The notes under the pieces: model-generated
What the model was told of the DNA's origin: nothing
The model's input: the letters and a program-made list of their open reading frames with translations, nothing else
The model's database searches: none
Shown here: piece by piece, positions 36,531 through 48,579 of the stretch
Numbering within the stretch: the stretch's first letter is position 1
Layout of the letters: every line of letters begins with the position of its first letter
Assembly (NCBI GenBank): GCA_026724425.1
Contig: JAIUCV010001140.1
Coordinates: 107,428 to 171,427 of the forward strand
Reading direction: 5' to 3'
Source of the DNA: Erythrophleum ivorense
Lineage: Eukaryota > Streptophyta > Magnoliopsida > Fabales > Fabaceae
DNA length: 64,000 bases
Program-made: the position numbers and the translations under genes

Positions 36531-37209
36531 TCTGCTAAAGGACAGAATGGAGGGGGGACCAAGGGGACCACTGGGTAGGGTTTAATCAAAGTGGATACTG
36601 GGTGGGTTGCTGATTTTTTTTGTTTGGGCTATGATATTTTTTGTTTGGGCCTGATGGTTGGACTTAGATTAGGCTTTTCTTCCTCTTTTCCCTTATTCTC
36701 TTCTCCTTTCTTTTTTTCTTTTCTCCTTTTTTTTATTTATTCTTTTTTTTAATCTTTTGTCTTTTTAATTTTAATTTAACTTTGATTTTCATTTTTTTAT
36801 CATTTTTTTTAATTTGGGTTGATATTGTTTTAAGGATGTTGGGCTTTTCTTGGACCTCCTTCTTCGGTTTAGGCTTAACGGTTGAAATATTCTTATTCTT
36901 CTTTTTTTTTTTACTTTTTTTTATCTTGCTTTCGAATTTACCCTTTAAATTTTTTTTTTCTATCTATTTTCTTTCTTTTCTTCCTTATATATATATTTTA
37001 GTATTTGATTTTTTTCATTTTTCTTTTGGGAAAACGTAACTTTGATTTTTCTTTCTTTTTTTTTAAAACGTAATTTTTATTTTTCATGATATTTTTCTAT
37101 TTTCGATTCTCTTGATTTTTTTCTTCTTCTTTATTTTTTTTTCTTTATTTTTGTTAGTCTAATTTTATTATTATTTTGAAATACGTCTAGACAAAATACA
37201 GTGTTCACA

Positions 37210-37579
37210 TATATTTTGTTTGTGGAGCTAATAGATCAAGGGGAGTTAACTTATCTGAAAGTGTTAGGACTTGATAAAAGATGCTTGCAAGTACTAAGTT
37301 TTAGGATGTATGCTCGGTTTATGCAAGGTTTTGGGGGCACTTGGTCTGTGTAGGGATTTAACTGGCACCTGTTTTGGTGCGGGACTTTTAATGCCTGTTC
37401 TAGCAGGACTTTTGGGTGCTTGTTCTGGCAGGACTTTGGGAGGCTTGTTCTGGTAGGACTTTTATTTGTGGTTGTTCTGGCAGGACTTTGGGATGCCTAT
37501 TCTGGTGAAGGACTTTTAGATGCCTGTTCTGTTAGGACTTTGGGTGCTTGTTCTGGTAGGACTTTGGTGTACCTATTTC
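37210..37579 (+). mobile_element. C element internal sequence, truncated, with tandem repeat
   Basis: Sequence following the probable C LTR end. It contains about seven or eight tandem copies of a 25-bp unit (consensus TGCTTGTTCTGGCAGGACTT plus about 5 bp) at 37364-37567. It stops abruptly in 'aggactttg' and resumes as A7 sequence, which shares 'aggaactttg' at that point. No primer-binding site or coding region was found; the element is truncated at its right side. Confidence 0.6.
37364..37567 (+). repeat. Tandem repeat, about 25-bp unit, 7-8 copies
   Basis: Units read TGCCTGTTCTAGCAGGACTT, TGCTTGTTCTGGCAGGACTT, GGCTTGTTCTGGTAGGACTT and so on. Open frames through it (for example 37420-37602) are just the repeat translated. 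Confidence 0.85.
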
Positions 37580-37652
37580 GATGTCAAAGTTTGTATCTAT
37601 AAGATGTACATGTGATGTAAACCATTGAACACCAACAAATGTATGTAAATAT
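37580..37652 (+). repeat. 73-bp direct repeat, right copy
   Basis: Matches 30133-30205 at 70 of 73 positions. Downstream the A7 LTR continues normally ('gttgcttgaatggg'), as in the uninterrupted copy near 56000. Confidence 0.93.
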
Positions 37653-38613
37653 GTTGCTTGAATGGGATTTGGAACCAAATGAATAGTTATGTGAGTTTTT
37701 GGCATCCATATGCTTTGATGTCCATGTATGCAAGAATAACTAGGATAGTGATTTTGTGATGCATGATGATTTGGACCACTTGGGAGGCTCTCTTAGGCTG
37801 TGTTTATGCTTTTAGATATGCTCAAATATTTGTGGATTGAGTGGAAGACCATTTGGTGCATATTTGACCCTTTGGTAGCTTCAAAATTTACATATTCTTT
37901 AGCTGAACCAAAGTCTAACCAAATGGACGAATTTGGGCATGAAATTTGGCATAATTATAGGTCTCATCTAGAGCTTTTCATAGAGCTAAAGAGCACAAAA
38001 TTTGGAGTTATAGAGAATTTATTATGAATTTCCAAAATTTGCCAAATTATGTAGAATTGTCCAAATTACTATTCATATGGTCAATTTGGATTCCTGTGGC
38101 ACTCGAGGGACAAATGAAGTTCAATGCTCATGAAATTTTACAAGCATAAACTAAACATCATAAGCTTTCTGTTGCCGCTAAGAGAACCTCATTTAGAGTT
38201 CTGTAGAGGGAGAAATGAATTTTTGAAATTGGAGTTCAGCTGCAGGACACATCAGTGATCTGATATATTGTTCTATCAAATTTGCATGATTTTGATTTTT
38301 TTAAAATTAATTATGATTTTCCAAATTTCATATCAGAATATGGAGTTTCATAGAAATTGCAAGTGTGATGTGCATTTCGAGTTCTATGGTTGGACCCAAG
38401 TTGTGAGCTTCAATTTGTGATAATTCTACTTGAACAAATGTGTTATGAATGAAAAACAAGTTTGGTAAGCTCACATGGTCCATTTAGCAATTAATGAGTT
38501 ATTTTAGCTTTCCATGATGCAAAATGCCACCATTAAAAGTGTGATTTTCATGCAATTGAAGGTCATATGCCAATTTTGCTATGGATTGAGTCCTATATAG
38601 TTATGGTATTACA

Positions 38614-40740
38614 TAACGCAATCGTGCTTAAGCTAATAATATGAAACAATTCTATTTTGCACAAAACCAAAAACGCACATAGAAACCTTATTGTGGTTTA
38701 GAATTAATTTTGTTCATTTAATCAACCAATTAAATCAAACTAAACTCTTAGATAATACAAACGAATAAGTAATCATACAACCTAAATTATCTAACCAAAT
38801 GATATAGATTATATGAAAATAGAGAGAACAGAAACAAAATTCATCCAACATTAAAACCAAAACAATTCGTATTATCAACACATGAACTCTAGTACAATAT
38901 TAGGTTCGATTCTAGGATTGATTACACAAAGGAAAGTTAGAAAGCCATTACAGAATTTTTGCCCAAAAGAATATGTCCATACAATCACATAGAATACCCT
39001 TTAGAATGACATTGTAGAAGAATTCTCTACTGACTAACATGACCTAAAGGAAATTTAATAGTTCAGTTGGGTCAAGTACATTCAGTGGTCTAGAAAATTC
39101 TATTTTAAAAGAAATACAACATTGATTTTAAAACAAAATAGAAATACAATTCAATTCTAAAATAAAATAACCTCATTTCCTCAGCCTAATATGAAAATGT
39201 CCAATTCCCTCCATTACTTCATCTAATATGCAAAATAGATATGCAAGTAATTGGCTTCTGTTGTAAAAATTATAGTAATAACAATTTAATCCCAAATTTA
39301 ATAATAATGCAATTAAAACTCATAAATCTAAATTTAGCTTGATTAATATAAAATAAATCTAGAGTCATCAAATTAGCCATAATTAATTATTATTAAGATT
39401 AAAAATGAGGGATATAAAATATAATAATATCAAATTATCAAATTCCCCTACACTTAGCTTTTTGCACTCTTAGGTAAAACACAAAAGCTAAAATTAAAAT
39501 AAAAATGCGAAAACTACAAAGCTAAGCACAATTCAAGCTAAAAAATTCAACAGTCAAAGGCAATCTTTCTTGCCAATCTAGAAAAGCAAGTAATATGGCT
39601 ATTTCATTTAACAAAAATGAATCAAAATGGCAGCTCCTTACTGAGAATGTGTATACACTCAATTCTCTCAAGTGTTTCAAGTAAGTGTTTCACTTAAATA
39701 CCACCTATCATAACATCACTATCATAGGCTTGTATATTTTCTTAATCTCCACTAACTATGTCACAAGCGATATATAAATCAAAAGGACTTTATTCAAAGC
39801 TGTAATGAAGCTAAGGTAATGGTGAAATTATGGGAAAAGAGTAAGCAAATACCTTAAGAATTAAAGAGCATTGATCACACCAACAAATGTAATGAAACAA
39901 CTATAAAACTATGATCCTACTTATTTTTCATGAAGCAAACATAAATGTGTATATATATATTTATTCTCATTCCTTTTCATTCTTTTTTCTTTTTCTTATG
40001 GGTTGAGTGCGTTTTATGCTCCATCTCAACTATCATTTTCATCATCTTTTCCTTTTTACATTATATTTTTCTTTCAATAACTTAACTTGACACACTAATT
40101 AACATGCACATTCCTAATCAAATACAATCCTCTCCAATTCCTGAGGTAAGGTAAGGGATATTTTGGAATTGGTTTTGTAGTGGTTAAAATCTCAATAAAA
40201 AGGGCTAATAAGCTCAAGGGGTTAAATAATGGATAATGTGTGTGGGTTGGCTATTTGGCTATGTGGCTACAATTTCAAGAATGCTTTAATCATCTTCATG
40301 TATGCAAATGCAATTATTCTCTCAATTAAGAATCAAAACAAGTTCTAGAGTGAAAAACACGATAGGTGAATGCTCACACATGAAAGAAACAATATAAGGC
40401 CTAAATCCTCATAGGTCCAAAACTAGCACAATCAATCCATTAAAATCAAATTCATTGCCAATTCACTTGAATTCAAGAAAACAAAATCAACTCCTAATCA
40501 TGTTGAAAAACTTTCAAACCTAAATTGCTCCACTTGCAATTTTGTTTTTCACAAAAACAAAGCTAAAAGATATAAAAAGTGCAAGAAAACAACAAAATTG
40601 ACAAAAGAAAAATCACCCAAGTAACAAGAGTGAATTCTCCCCCTCACACTTAAGTTTTACATTGTCCTCAATGCAAAAAGCAATCCAGTCTAACAACCAA
40701 TTTAAGGACATGAAAATAGAAGGGAAGGGAAAGAAATACA
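38614..40740 (-). mobile_element. Unclassified retroelement 3' region, minus strand (possibly Athila-like)
   Basis: An AT-rich region without ORFs. On the minus strand it carries CATTGAGGACAATG (40660-40673) followed by CTTAAGTGTGAGGGGGAG (40638-40655). This pair resembles sequences found ahead of the 3' LTR in several plant Ty3/gypsy elements, the purine run being the likely polypurine tract. If so, an LTR would begin near 40630 and run leftward across 38614, then on to 27833 after A7 is removed. Ends and family are not established. Confidence 0.4.
40638..40674 (-). other. Candidate polypurine tract with ATTGAGGACAAT motif
   Basis: On the minus strand CATTGAGGACAATG is followed by CTTAAGTGTGAGGGGGAG. 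The pairing of these two motifs is typical of the 3' untranslated region of some plant Ty3/gypsy elements. Confidence 0.5.
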
Positions 40741-40841
40741 GCTAGCTGGGTCAGGTGTACAAAGCATTGCAGTGATGCAACTCCTCCACTGTATGCTCCT
40801 GAAATCTCTCATAAAAGTGTTATCATAATATGACATTACAT
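40741..40841 (+). mobile_element. Remnant of a family A-like LTR end
   Basis: The final bases, AATATGACATTACA, resemble the family A terminus (TTATGGTATTACA) and are immediately followed by a spacer TTT and a primer-binding site. The rest of this LTR is unrecognisable or lost. Confidence 0.45.
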
Positions 40842-40844
40842 TTA

Positions 40845-40862
40845 TTGGTATTAGAACCAAGG
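40845..40862 (+). other. Primer-binding site for initiator Met-tRNA, decayed
   Basis: TGGTATTAGAACCAAGG matches the usual plant PBS TGGTATCAGAGCC at 11 of its 13 positions. The two differences are C to T and G to A, as expected from cytosine deamination on either strand. It lies a few bases after the LTR-end remnant and about 0.15 kb ahead of gag. Confidence 0.7.
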
Positions 40863-40959
40863 TTCAGGCAACCTAGCTCTATGGATAGCTCTTAAATTGT
40901 TGAAAGGCATGTGCTACAATGTGTTTTGTCCAGGAAATCAGTGGAATGCATGCATAGAT

Positions 40960-41965
40960 AGTTAAATTGCATTGGTATACTAAGGTTGTGGTTACTTTCA
41001 GATAAAGTGGTGAATACTAGATGGGGCAGGCTAGCTAGGGCTGAGCGGATTGACCCCAAGGAACCTCTAGATACCATCAAGGAATGGTTGGATAGACAGC
41101 AAGCCATGATGGATCAACAGTAAAATATGTTGGAACAATGGAGACAAATTATGTAGTAGTAATAGTAGGAAATGATCCAGTAGCCATAGCATACCCTAGC
41201 TAGGCAAGAGGAAATGAGAAGAAAAGCCCCTGTACCATAGTCATCTACCTCTAGCATTCTACCAGCACCCCCTCAAGAGCTAACTTAGGCCTACATATCT
41301 ATTCAAAAGCTGCTAAGTCAATTTTGTAAGAATGGTCCACCGTAGTTTGAAGGAGAATTAGATGTAGTTTGAGAAGATATTCAAAGTAATAGGCTGTATG
41401 TCAGAACAGAAGACTACACTCACCATGTTCATGTTAGAAAAAGAAGTAGACAGATGGTGGCGTAACAAGAAATCCATTATGCAAATGAAGAACATTTCAA
41501 TCAATTGGGAGAACTTTCTGGTTGAATTTTATGAGAAGTACTTTCCTACTTCCATCTTGAATTAAAAGGAGATGGAATTTATGGGGTAGAAGGAAATTGA
41601 TGATTTGTCAGTGGACTAATATGTGGCTAAATTTATAAAGTTGTCTAAGTATTCCTCTTATTTCTAGAGATGTGATGATGAACCCTAGAGGCATGAAAGA
41701 TTTAAAAATGGATTGAAGCCCTTGATTAAAGACTGAGTGACTCCACAGAGGAATATAACATTTAATGCCCTTGTGGAAATTAGTAGGGTAATTAAAAATA
41801 ACCTACGAGACATTTTACCTACAGTGACTATAACTAGTCAGAGAGAGGCTCTAGAATTTAAGAGACTGAGACCAGAGGACAATGTGAGCGTAGCACCCAA
41901 CAACAGGAAGAGAGGTAAGGTGCAATGGAATAAAAGGCCACAGAAGGGTAAAAAGATGCAGTGAA
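40960..41965 (+). pseudogene. Ty3/gypsy gag, heavily decayed
   Basis: The N-terminal part (near 41010-41110) reads as ...LARAERIDPKEPLDT... followed by a stretch with five consecutive stop codons (41154-41168). After a proline-rich linker the capsid (retrotrans_gag) domain begins near 41340 (FEGELDV), then after a frameshift continues with KVIGCMSEQKTTLTMFMLEK and a DRWW motif (near 41440-41462), FYEKYFPTS (about 41530) and a C-terminal basic segment (41737-41964, KRGKVQWNKRPQKGKK). A CCHC zinc knuckle is not reached. Numerous stops, mostly TAG, and at least one frameshift make it non-functional. It probably belongs to the same Tekay-like group as the pol at 5057. Confidence 0.85.
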
Positions 41966-44900
41966 TACTCATTTATTCTAAAAAGCCCTGAACTAAGGGA
42001 ATTACTAAAGGAGGTCACCTAAATGGAGAGATTTGAGGTCAAATAAAATTAGGGTAATAATCTAAACCCCTAAAAATGAGAATATGAAGCTTAAGATGCT
42101 CAACAACCTGAGCTAGAATAGTTAAATAAAATTAAAGGAAAACTAGTGGCATTTTTGTAATTTTGGGCACCTTTTCAGAAAAACTCAAAGGAGGATCTTT
42201 AAATGGAAAAATTAAGTTTCTTGAGGTTCTTAGAAGCCCTAAAAACTATAGGAATCTCTAGAATGGTTAAAACCCCTTAGGTATACATTTTAGAGTGTCA
42301 GTTGACCAAAATTTTGACCAATTCATTTGTGAAGGTTTTAAATCTAATTTGTGTGAAATCAAAGGCATTTTATGAATTAGAGGACTTAAATTTTATCATG
42401 AAAAAGGCAGTTCCAAAAAAGGAGTTGAAATTAATCTAAATATGATGAACCAAGAAAAGGGGATAGAATGGGAATTTTTAAAAGTGTTTTAACTTAGTCT
42501 CCCTTTTATATATCACGTCCCATTTCTCCCATTTGCCTAACCAACCTTATTTCTACCCCAAACTAAAGGAGAGACCAGCTTGAAGAGGCATATTAAAGGG
42601 AGAGCAAAGGAGGAAGAAAAGCAAGTAGAAAAGGGTAAGAATTCTATAGTTTTTCATGCCTTCTCCTTCTTCTAACTAGTTCTCCTCTTTCTCCTCTCTT
42701 CTCCTATGGTTTTAAAGATTGAATTGGGGTTGTTTTGTGGTTGGTTCAGTGAGAAAAGGAGAGACTTTGCAAGAGAGACTAGAAGCTTTGGAAAGCACCT
42801 TGGGAAAGCTAGAAAATAAGGTAAGAAACCATTACTTGTGTTGCTTCATCTTGTCTTCTTCTTTTTGAGAAGTCTTAGCCAGACCTAGGCCCATGAAGGA
42901 GAGAGTGAATTTTGATCATAACAAGGTAGGAACAAGGGTTTTGGAGTGTGAGAATTAAGATTATGCAAGTGGAACTAAAAGAGAAGCCTTAAAATGTAAG
43001 TTGTGATGCTTAGGGATTTTGTTGCACCCAACCATTCCTGGAGCTTTCTAAAGATAATTTAGCTTATGTATGAGTATATAAGAGATCATAAGATATCTAA
43101 GAAGCTTAACAAGTGCCAATTCTCTAAGAAAAATTAACAAAACTCCATAGGTCTATTACCTCGTATATATCCCAGGCAAGGCATGCTTCAAGCACCTAGA
43201 GAGAGTTTTAATTAATTCTAAGGATGGGAATGACCTTGATATGATTAATAAACACCAAAGGAACTCACTAGTTTGAATTTAGAAGCCATGGCTCATGAGA
43301 TGGAAGTTTAGGCTCCATTTTAAGGCATAAAGAAGTAACTTAAGTTTAGGCTCCTTGAATTGATTTAGAGATGACTCTAATGAGTTTAAATAGAGTCATA
43401 TGACCTAGAATGAATGAAGAATTAGAGTTAAGATCATGAATTCTATAGGTTGCTTCATTATGCTCCATTATGGAACCATAATGATGTCATAAGAACAAGT
43501 AAGCTTGCATAGAATTTGTGTGAGGCTAGAACTTGTTCCAATGATGTAATTGTATCTCATTTGATCTGTCTAAGCCAAGTGAATCAAGCTTCTCCTAGTT
43601 GCATGTGTGTGGTTGAGAAGGAGAAGGAGAAATCCAAGGGGAAAAGTGTTCTTTTTGACTTAAGGTAGCTCTCTAACCTTTCTTGCATGCATTTCTTAGA
43701 TGCCTCATTGTCATTGGATGCTTGTGTGTGTGTTTGAACCATTAAATATGTTTATAGCCATTGATTGAATATATTGGTATGATGATGCTTTTCTGGAAAT
43801 ATGTTTTGAATGCAAGATGGCTTGAATGGGTGAGGAGGAGCCAAAAGTCCTTAAAAATATGTGAGACAAAGCCAAAAGTCTTAAGAAAGAGTGAAGCTAA
43901 GTCAAGAGTCCCTTAAAGTGGGGGAGACAAATCCAAAAGTGTAACATGTGTTATTTTTAGGCTAAAAATTAGCTAAAATAGTAAAAAATGAGGCCAGGAC
44001 AAAAAAAAAGGGAGAGAGGCTTAAGACCAAGATGATAGGGCCAGAAGAGAGAGAAAAAAAAGGGATCAGAAAAAGGTCCCGAAGAGTCTCAAAGGCTAAG
44101 TATGAAAGAGTCAGGGACTAAAACGCAAAGAAAAGTTGTGAGCCAAGCAAATGTAAAGATTTCTTGAAAGTTCGGGGAACCCTAATTTCACCCCTTATTT
44201 GCAGCTATAGGCATGAATATCAAAGAATTGGGCAAGAATTTCAGAAATTCGTGACCCATGGTTAAAGTCCGTTTGACGAGACAGATCTGATAACACTAAG
44301 TTGTCCAAATGACCGGGCAGGATCTGGTTAACTTGATCAGTAGTCATGAGCAAAATAGAAAGAGGAAGTCATAACACCTATGGAAATAGGAATAGTTAAA
44401 GGGCTAGAAAAATCTAAAGGAGTTTATGGACTAAATTGTAATAAATGAAAATTTTAGGGCATAATCATAATACAAAATGATGAAAATTACACCTAAAGAC
44501 CCGGAAGTGATTGACACCAAAATTTACGAGGATCAAGGTTGAGGGTCACTGATGTAACACCCCAAAATGAATTAAGGCGTTAATCATAAATTTGGTTTAA
44601 TTAAAAATAATTAATGTGGGATAATTGGGCAAGTTAAGTAAATGAAAATTTTAGAGAGATAAATTATTAATATGAGATTGAAATTTGATTGAGTCAGAAA
44701 CTCTATCTAGGCCCAAATTAAATTAAGTAGGCTAAAGTTAAGACTAATGGAGGCCCAATAATTTTAGGTGCAGACCCAACCTTTTTATTGTGGGACTTGG
44801 CCCAAGAGAGAGCACATAGTGATGGCCCAACAACCTTTGTGCAGACCCAAATCCTTTGAGCTCTTAAAACTTGGTCTAGCCCAATTAAAATTCTACAGCC

Positions 44901-46771
44901 CAACACATTAAAGCTGGCCCAATAAGGTTTAAATCAAAACCCACTTGCCATTGGATCCTTGGGTCAACCCATGACCCACATTAGACCTAACTTCAACTCA
45001 ACTAAAACCCTAAACACTTTAACCGTTTCCCCATTTTGCTGAAACACAACAGAGAAATTCGAAGGTTTGAAGGGAGACTAGGGTTTGGGGTAAAAATCCA
45101 TCATTTTCTACTTCTAGAATAAGATTCAGCCAATGTAATAGTTATATAACTTAATCCCCTTCTCTTTCGCTTCATTTTGGCCTAATTAGTTTTTCATTTA
45201 GAATATTTTCACTATACCCAAAATTTCGTAGGTTGGGGCTAAGGGTGTTATTAGGTAAGTATAAACTCTCCATTTTGATGCTTTCTTTGTTAGTTTGAGA
45301 CCCCTATAGCTGATTTATAATATGGGTATTGTTTCTGTGCAAATTTACTCAGAATTTGAGGTGTTATTTTGAGGTTTCCAGGGTAAGAGCAACCGAATCT
45401 GAATTAAGTTTTATTGGTGATTGGGTAAGTATTTCTAAGTAGTCCTATATAGCTTAACTTTTTTTAAGTGATGGGTTTGCTTATACAAATTGTGATTAGG
45501 GATTGTAATGGCTTGGCTTTATGTCCATAGGCTGAAGTAACATTCAATTGGCTCTTAGAGGATTAGCTATAAGTGAGGTAACCGAGACTATATTAATTCC
45601 ATGCATATATTTGTTTTAACTTCATATTTACTGTGTAACATCTTAAAAATTAATTAAGGTGTTAATCATGGATTAGGTTAATTAGGTATAATTAATATGG
45701 AATAATCAGGTAAGTTAAGTAAATGGAGATTTAATTGGGAGAAAAATTCATTTAGGCCCAAATTAATGTAGGAGGTCATGATAAGAGGTTAATGGAGGCC
45801 CAATAAGCTAGGTGCAGACCCAGCTTGATCCAATGTCATAGAGGCCCAAGACCCACCTTGTATAGGCTCTTATAATTGGCCCAATAACCCTTGTGCAGAT
45901 CCAAAACCTTTGGGCTCTTAAAACTTAGTCTGACCTAATTGGATTTCAGCAATCCAACACCTCAAAATTGGCCCAACCAAAGCTAAAATCTGAAGCCCAA
46001 ATAAAGTTAGACCTTGGAGCAACCCATGACCCATATTTGACCCAACTAAAACCCTAATGCTTCAGCCACCTCTCTATTTGCTGAAACACAAACACCTATC
46101 TCAAAATTCGGAGGTCCAAAGGAGGCTCTAGAGTTCTTGGCATAAATCCACCATTTCTCACCTCTAAGCTCAAAATCAGCCAAGGTAATAGTTATATAAC
46201 TTAATCCTCTCATCTTTCTCTTCATTTTGGTCTAATTAGTTTTTCATTTAGAGTATTTTTACCATACCCAAAATCTGAAATGTGGGTGTTTGGGGATTTT
46301 CTTGATGAAATTCGTAGGTTAAGGCTAGGGCTGTCATTAGATAGGTATGAACTCTTCTTTTTGAGGTAATTTTGTTGATTTGAGACCCTAATGACTTGAT
46401 TATAATATGGGTATTAATTTTGTACGAATTTAATTAGGATTTTGGATGGAATATTTACCTTTTCTAGTAGAGGACACTTCAATTCGAATTTGGGACTTGT
46501 AGTGGCTGGGTAAGTGATTCTTAAGTAGTCATTAGTATTTTAAATTCTTTAGGCATTGATTGCAACTATTAATGATGAATTAGAGTAGTAATTCTATGAT
46601 GCTATGGTTATAGAGAGATTTCTACACCATTGGTGACTGTTGCAATTGTCTACAAGTGAGGTAACTGGGTTTATATTAATTCCATGTATATATCTAATTT
46701 AATTTCATATGTTGCTGTACATGAATGATTTGAAATGTTGAATGAATTGGTTGGCTATCTGTTGAATTGTG

Positions 46772-46944
46772 ATTGGACCTTGTGAGTCCATGGTGGAGCT
46801 GTGGTGCGGCTGCCACCCGTGCATGTGCTTCGATCGGGCATCGGGTTATGATCAAACCCCAGATGTACTGAGCCCTGGTTGTGCTCAATGGGGAGTAGGT
46901 GCCGTGGACAGGCCTCTCCCGATGTTAATGGCCTTTGACATGTG
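46772..46944 (+). repeat. Conserved family B block in B-6
   Basis: ATTGGACCTTGTGAGTCC to GCCTTTGACATGTG. Near-identical to 48580-48752 in the surrounding B-5 copy, 25881-26054 and 31651-31822. Confidence 0.8.
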
Positions 46945-47751
46945 AAAATATGATTGCTAGTATAGGATGGTAATCATGATAGCCTACTTGTTTCATTTAC
47001 TAATATGACTGGTATTTTGCTGACGCTTATGTGAAATTATGCATGTATGCTAATTAAACTGGCATATATGATGGAATTGCCTTGGTTACTAAGATTTATG
47101 TCTCACCTCGTTTCATGGGATTAATATTTCAGGTGAAGGTTCTTCGGGTAAGGATAAGGGGAAGCAAGTGGATGAAAATCCATGAGCTCCGGCATATGGG
47201 GAGAAAGCTACACTTAAGCTGACATATTTAGTATAGATACTAAATTTTGTATTCCTTATGATATAGCATCATCATGTATTCATATTGCCAAGTGTAGGCG
47301 TTCATATTTTGCTTGGTTAAAATGTAACCATTAAGGATTTAGGTCTCATTACAGTAGGATATTGATGTGTGAACTTGTAGCATCATATATATAGCTTTGT
47401 TGAAATTGTGATATGGTTTACCAGATGGGAATTGTAGTCATGTGATGCATTGGATGTGGACATAAACTATTGATGAATGAAATCTCTATGGAATGTACCT
47501 GAGATGTTAATTGTTGCTAATGCATGTGTTTTTGCTATCATGAATATATGAATTTGCTAATATGAGATAGTTAGGCAATTAGGATATAGTACCTACATTA
47601 TGAATTGGAAATGGAGAGTTAGATGAGTAAATAGGGTAGAAAACTACCATTAGAGTCATATAAAATGAGAAAAAGTGGTCCTGGAGTGTTCCTAAGATGA
47701 GAGCTAGAGTGTGTGGGATAAAATTTGGGTGATGTAGTCACAGGAAGGAGT

Positions 47752-48195
47752 CACTCCGCGGCTAAGAAGGCTTCGCAGCGGCCTAATGAGTGACAGAGTC
47801 GAAGGGCGCCTCGGCATAATGCATCTCGCCATGGCGCAAGAAAAGAAAATTAGTCTGGGGAATGATAGTGGTGAAGAGCGCTGCAGCTTAAGAAATCTCG
47901 CTGCGGTGCAAAGCGAAAAAAATTACCCAAGAGGGTAACAGAACCGAAACTCTCCGCGACGTAGTATGTCCTGTTGCAGCGCGAGTTGTAGAAATTAATA
48001 AAGGGTTGCACAGTAGCAAAAGTCGCTGCGGTGCAAACGTATTATGTCGAGGCGAGAATCATAGGGTTGAGAACAGTAGCTCCAGGAGGCATTTCCATCG
48101 TGACGCCACATAGGATTGCGGCGGTGAGGGTTGTGAAATTTGCCAGTAATTCCAGAGAGCAACTTGGCTGCAGCGGGGAAGGTATAAGCCATGGC
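47752..48195 (+). repeat. CpG module array in B-6 (variant)
   Basis: Modules here are of the type 'ctcgccatggcg', 'cgcagcgg', 'cgctgcgg', less regular than in B-4. They still stand out from the AT-rich surroundings. Confidence 0.7.
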
Positions 48196-48579
48196 GTAAG
48201 TCCCCAAACTCATACCCTTAGCCTAGAAACCCCAATTTCTTCAATAATAATGTTAGGAAATGATATAGGAGTACTTGTGGGAGGTTTTTATGTGTGGAAA
48301 CTAATGAATGGATGAATCATAAACCCCTCATGGTAGTATGATTTCTTTTATGCATCTTAGTTCTGGTTGTGGTTGTTTAGTGATGACCCTAGCATTAAGG
48401 TTCAAATTTTTCCTATATTTTGATAATGTAACAAAATGTAACGACTCCAAACCTTGATCATCAATTATTAATTGTATATTTAACCATAATTACAATGATT
48501 AGAAGGATAGGGTTGTCACATACTGTACATGAATGATTTGAAATGCTGAATAAATTGGTTGGCTATCTATTGTATTATG

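Larger units (their letters stand above)
30206..37209 (+). mobile_element. LTR family C (Tat/Ogre-like), interrupted by B-4
   Basis: It starts TGTCATACCCG and probably ends ACAGTGTTCACA at about 37209. Without the nested B-4 it is about 4.2 kb. Recognisable phrases are GGGAGTCGCCACC near 30325, GGGAAGGTGTTAGG interrupted by B-4 and continuing as CACCCC at 33276, and CTACGTATCC/CTACGTAG near 33547-33585; I recall these from Tat/Ogre-type LTRs but cannot verify them here. The body is extraordinarily T-rich (33600-34430, 36660-37140) and CT-rich (35760-36530). Short open frames across these tracts encode Phe/Leu-rich nonsense and are not genes. Confidence 0.75.
27834..38613 (+). mobile_element. 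Solo LTR family A, copy A7, TSD TAACG, interrupted by C
   Basis: It starts TGTAATGTTCG and ends TTATGGTATTACA, with perfect TAACG duplications at 27829-27833 and 38614-38618. The LTR pieces are 27834-30205 and 37580-38613, about 3.4 kb together; between them sits the C element. Landmarks are the TATA box at 28368, AAAAGGTAAG at 28494, CAAGGTAAC at 28678, TAAGGTAGCTC at 29515, and the hairpin 'gggattatttgaatctca' near 30000. It has no internal domain. Confidence 0.95.
45634..48520 (+). mobile_element. Solo LTR family B, copy B-6, TSD TACTG, nested in B-5
   Basis: This is a 2887-bp LTR from TGTAACATC to GGTTGTCACA with perfect TACTG duplications at 45629-45633 and 48521-48525. Landmarks are AAGGTAATAG (46181), GGGTAAGTG (46508), GAGGTAACTGGG (46660), the conserved block (46772-46944), the hairpin (near 47091), TTTCAGGTGAAGG (47127) and a variant CpG array (47752-48195). 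It is the innermost of four nested layers. Confidence 0.95.

Noticed and set aside
36782..37039. 85-codon hydrophobic ORF
   Set aside because: Same cause: a T-rich tract of the C LTR.
46694..46888. Minus-strand ORF over the conserved B block, similar to one at 48499-48696
   Set aside because: The block is conserved at DNA level in all copies, but the B-4 copy encodes a different protein in its open frame. Best explained as a shadow of DNA conservation.
48031..48315. 94-codon plus-strand ORF in B-6
   Set aside because: It crosses the CpG array and the LTR tail, and there is no counterpart in the other B copies.
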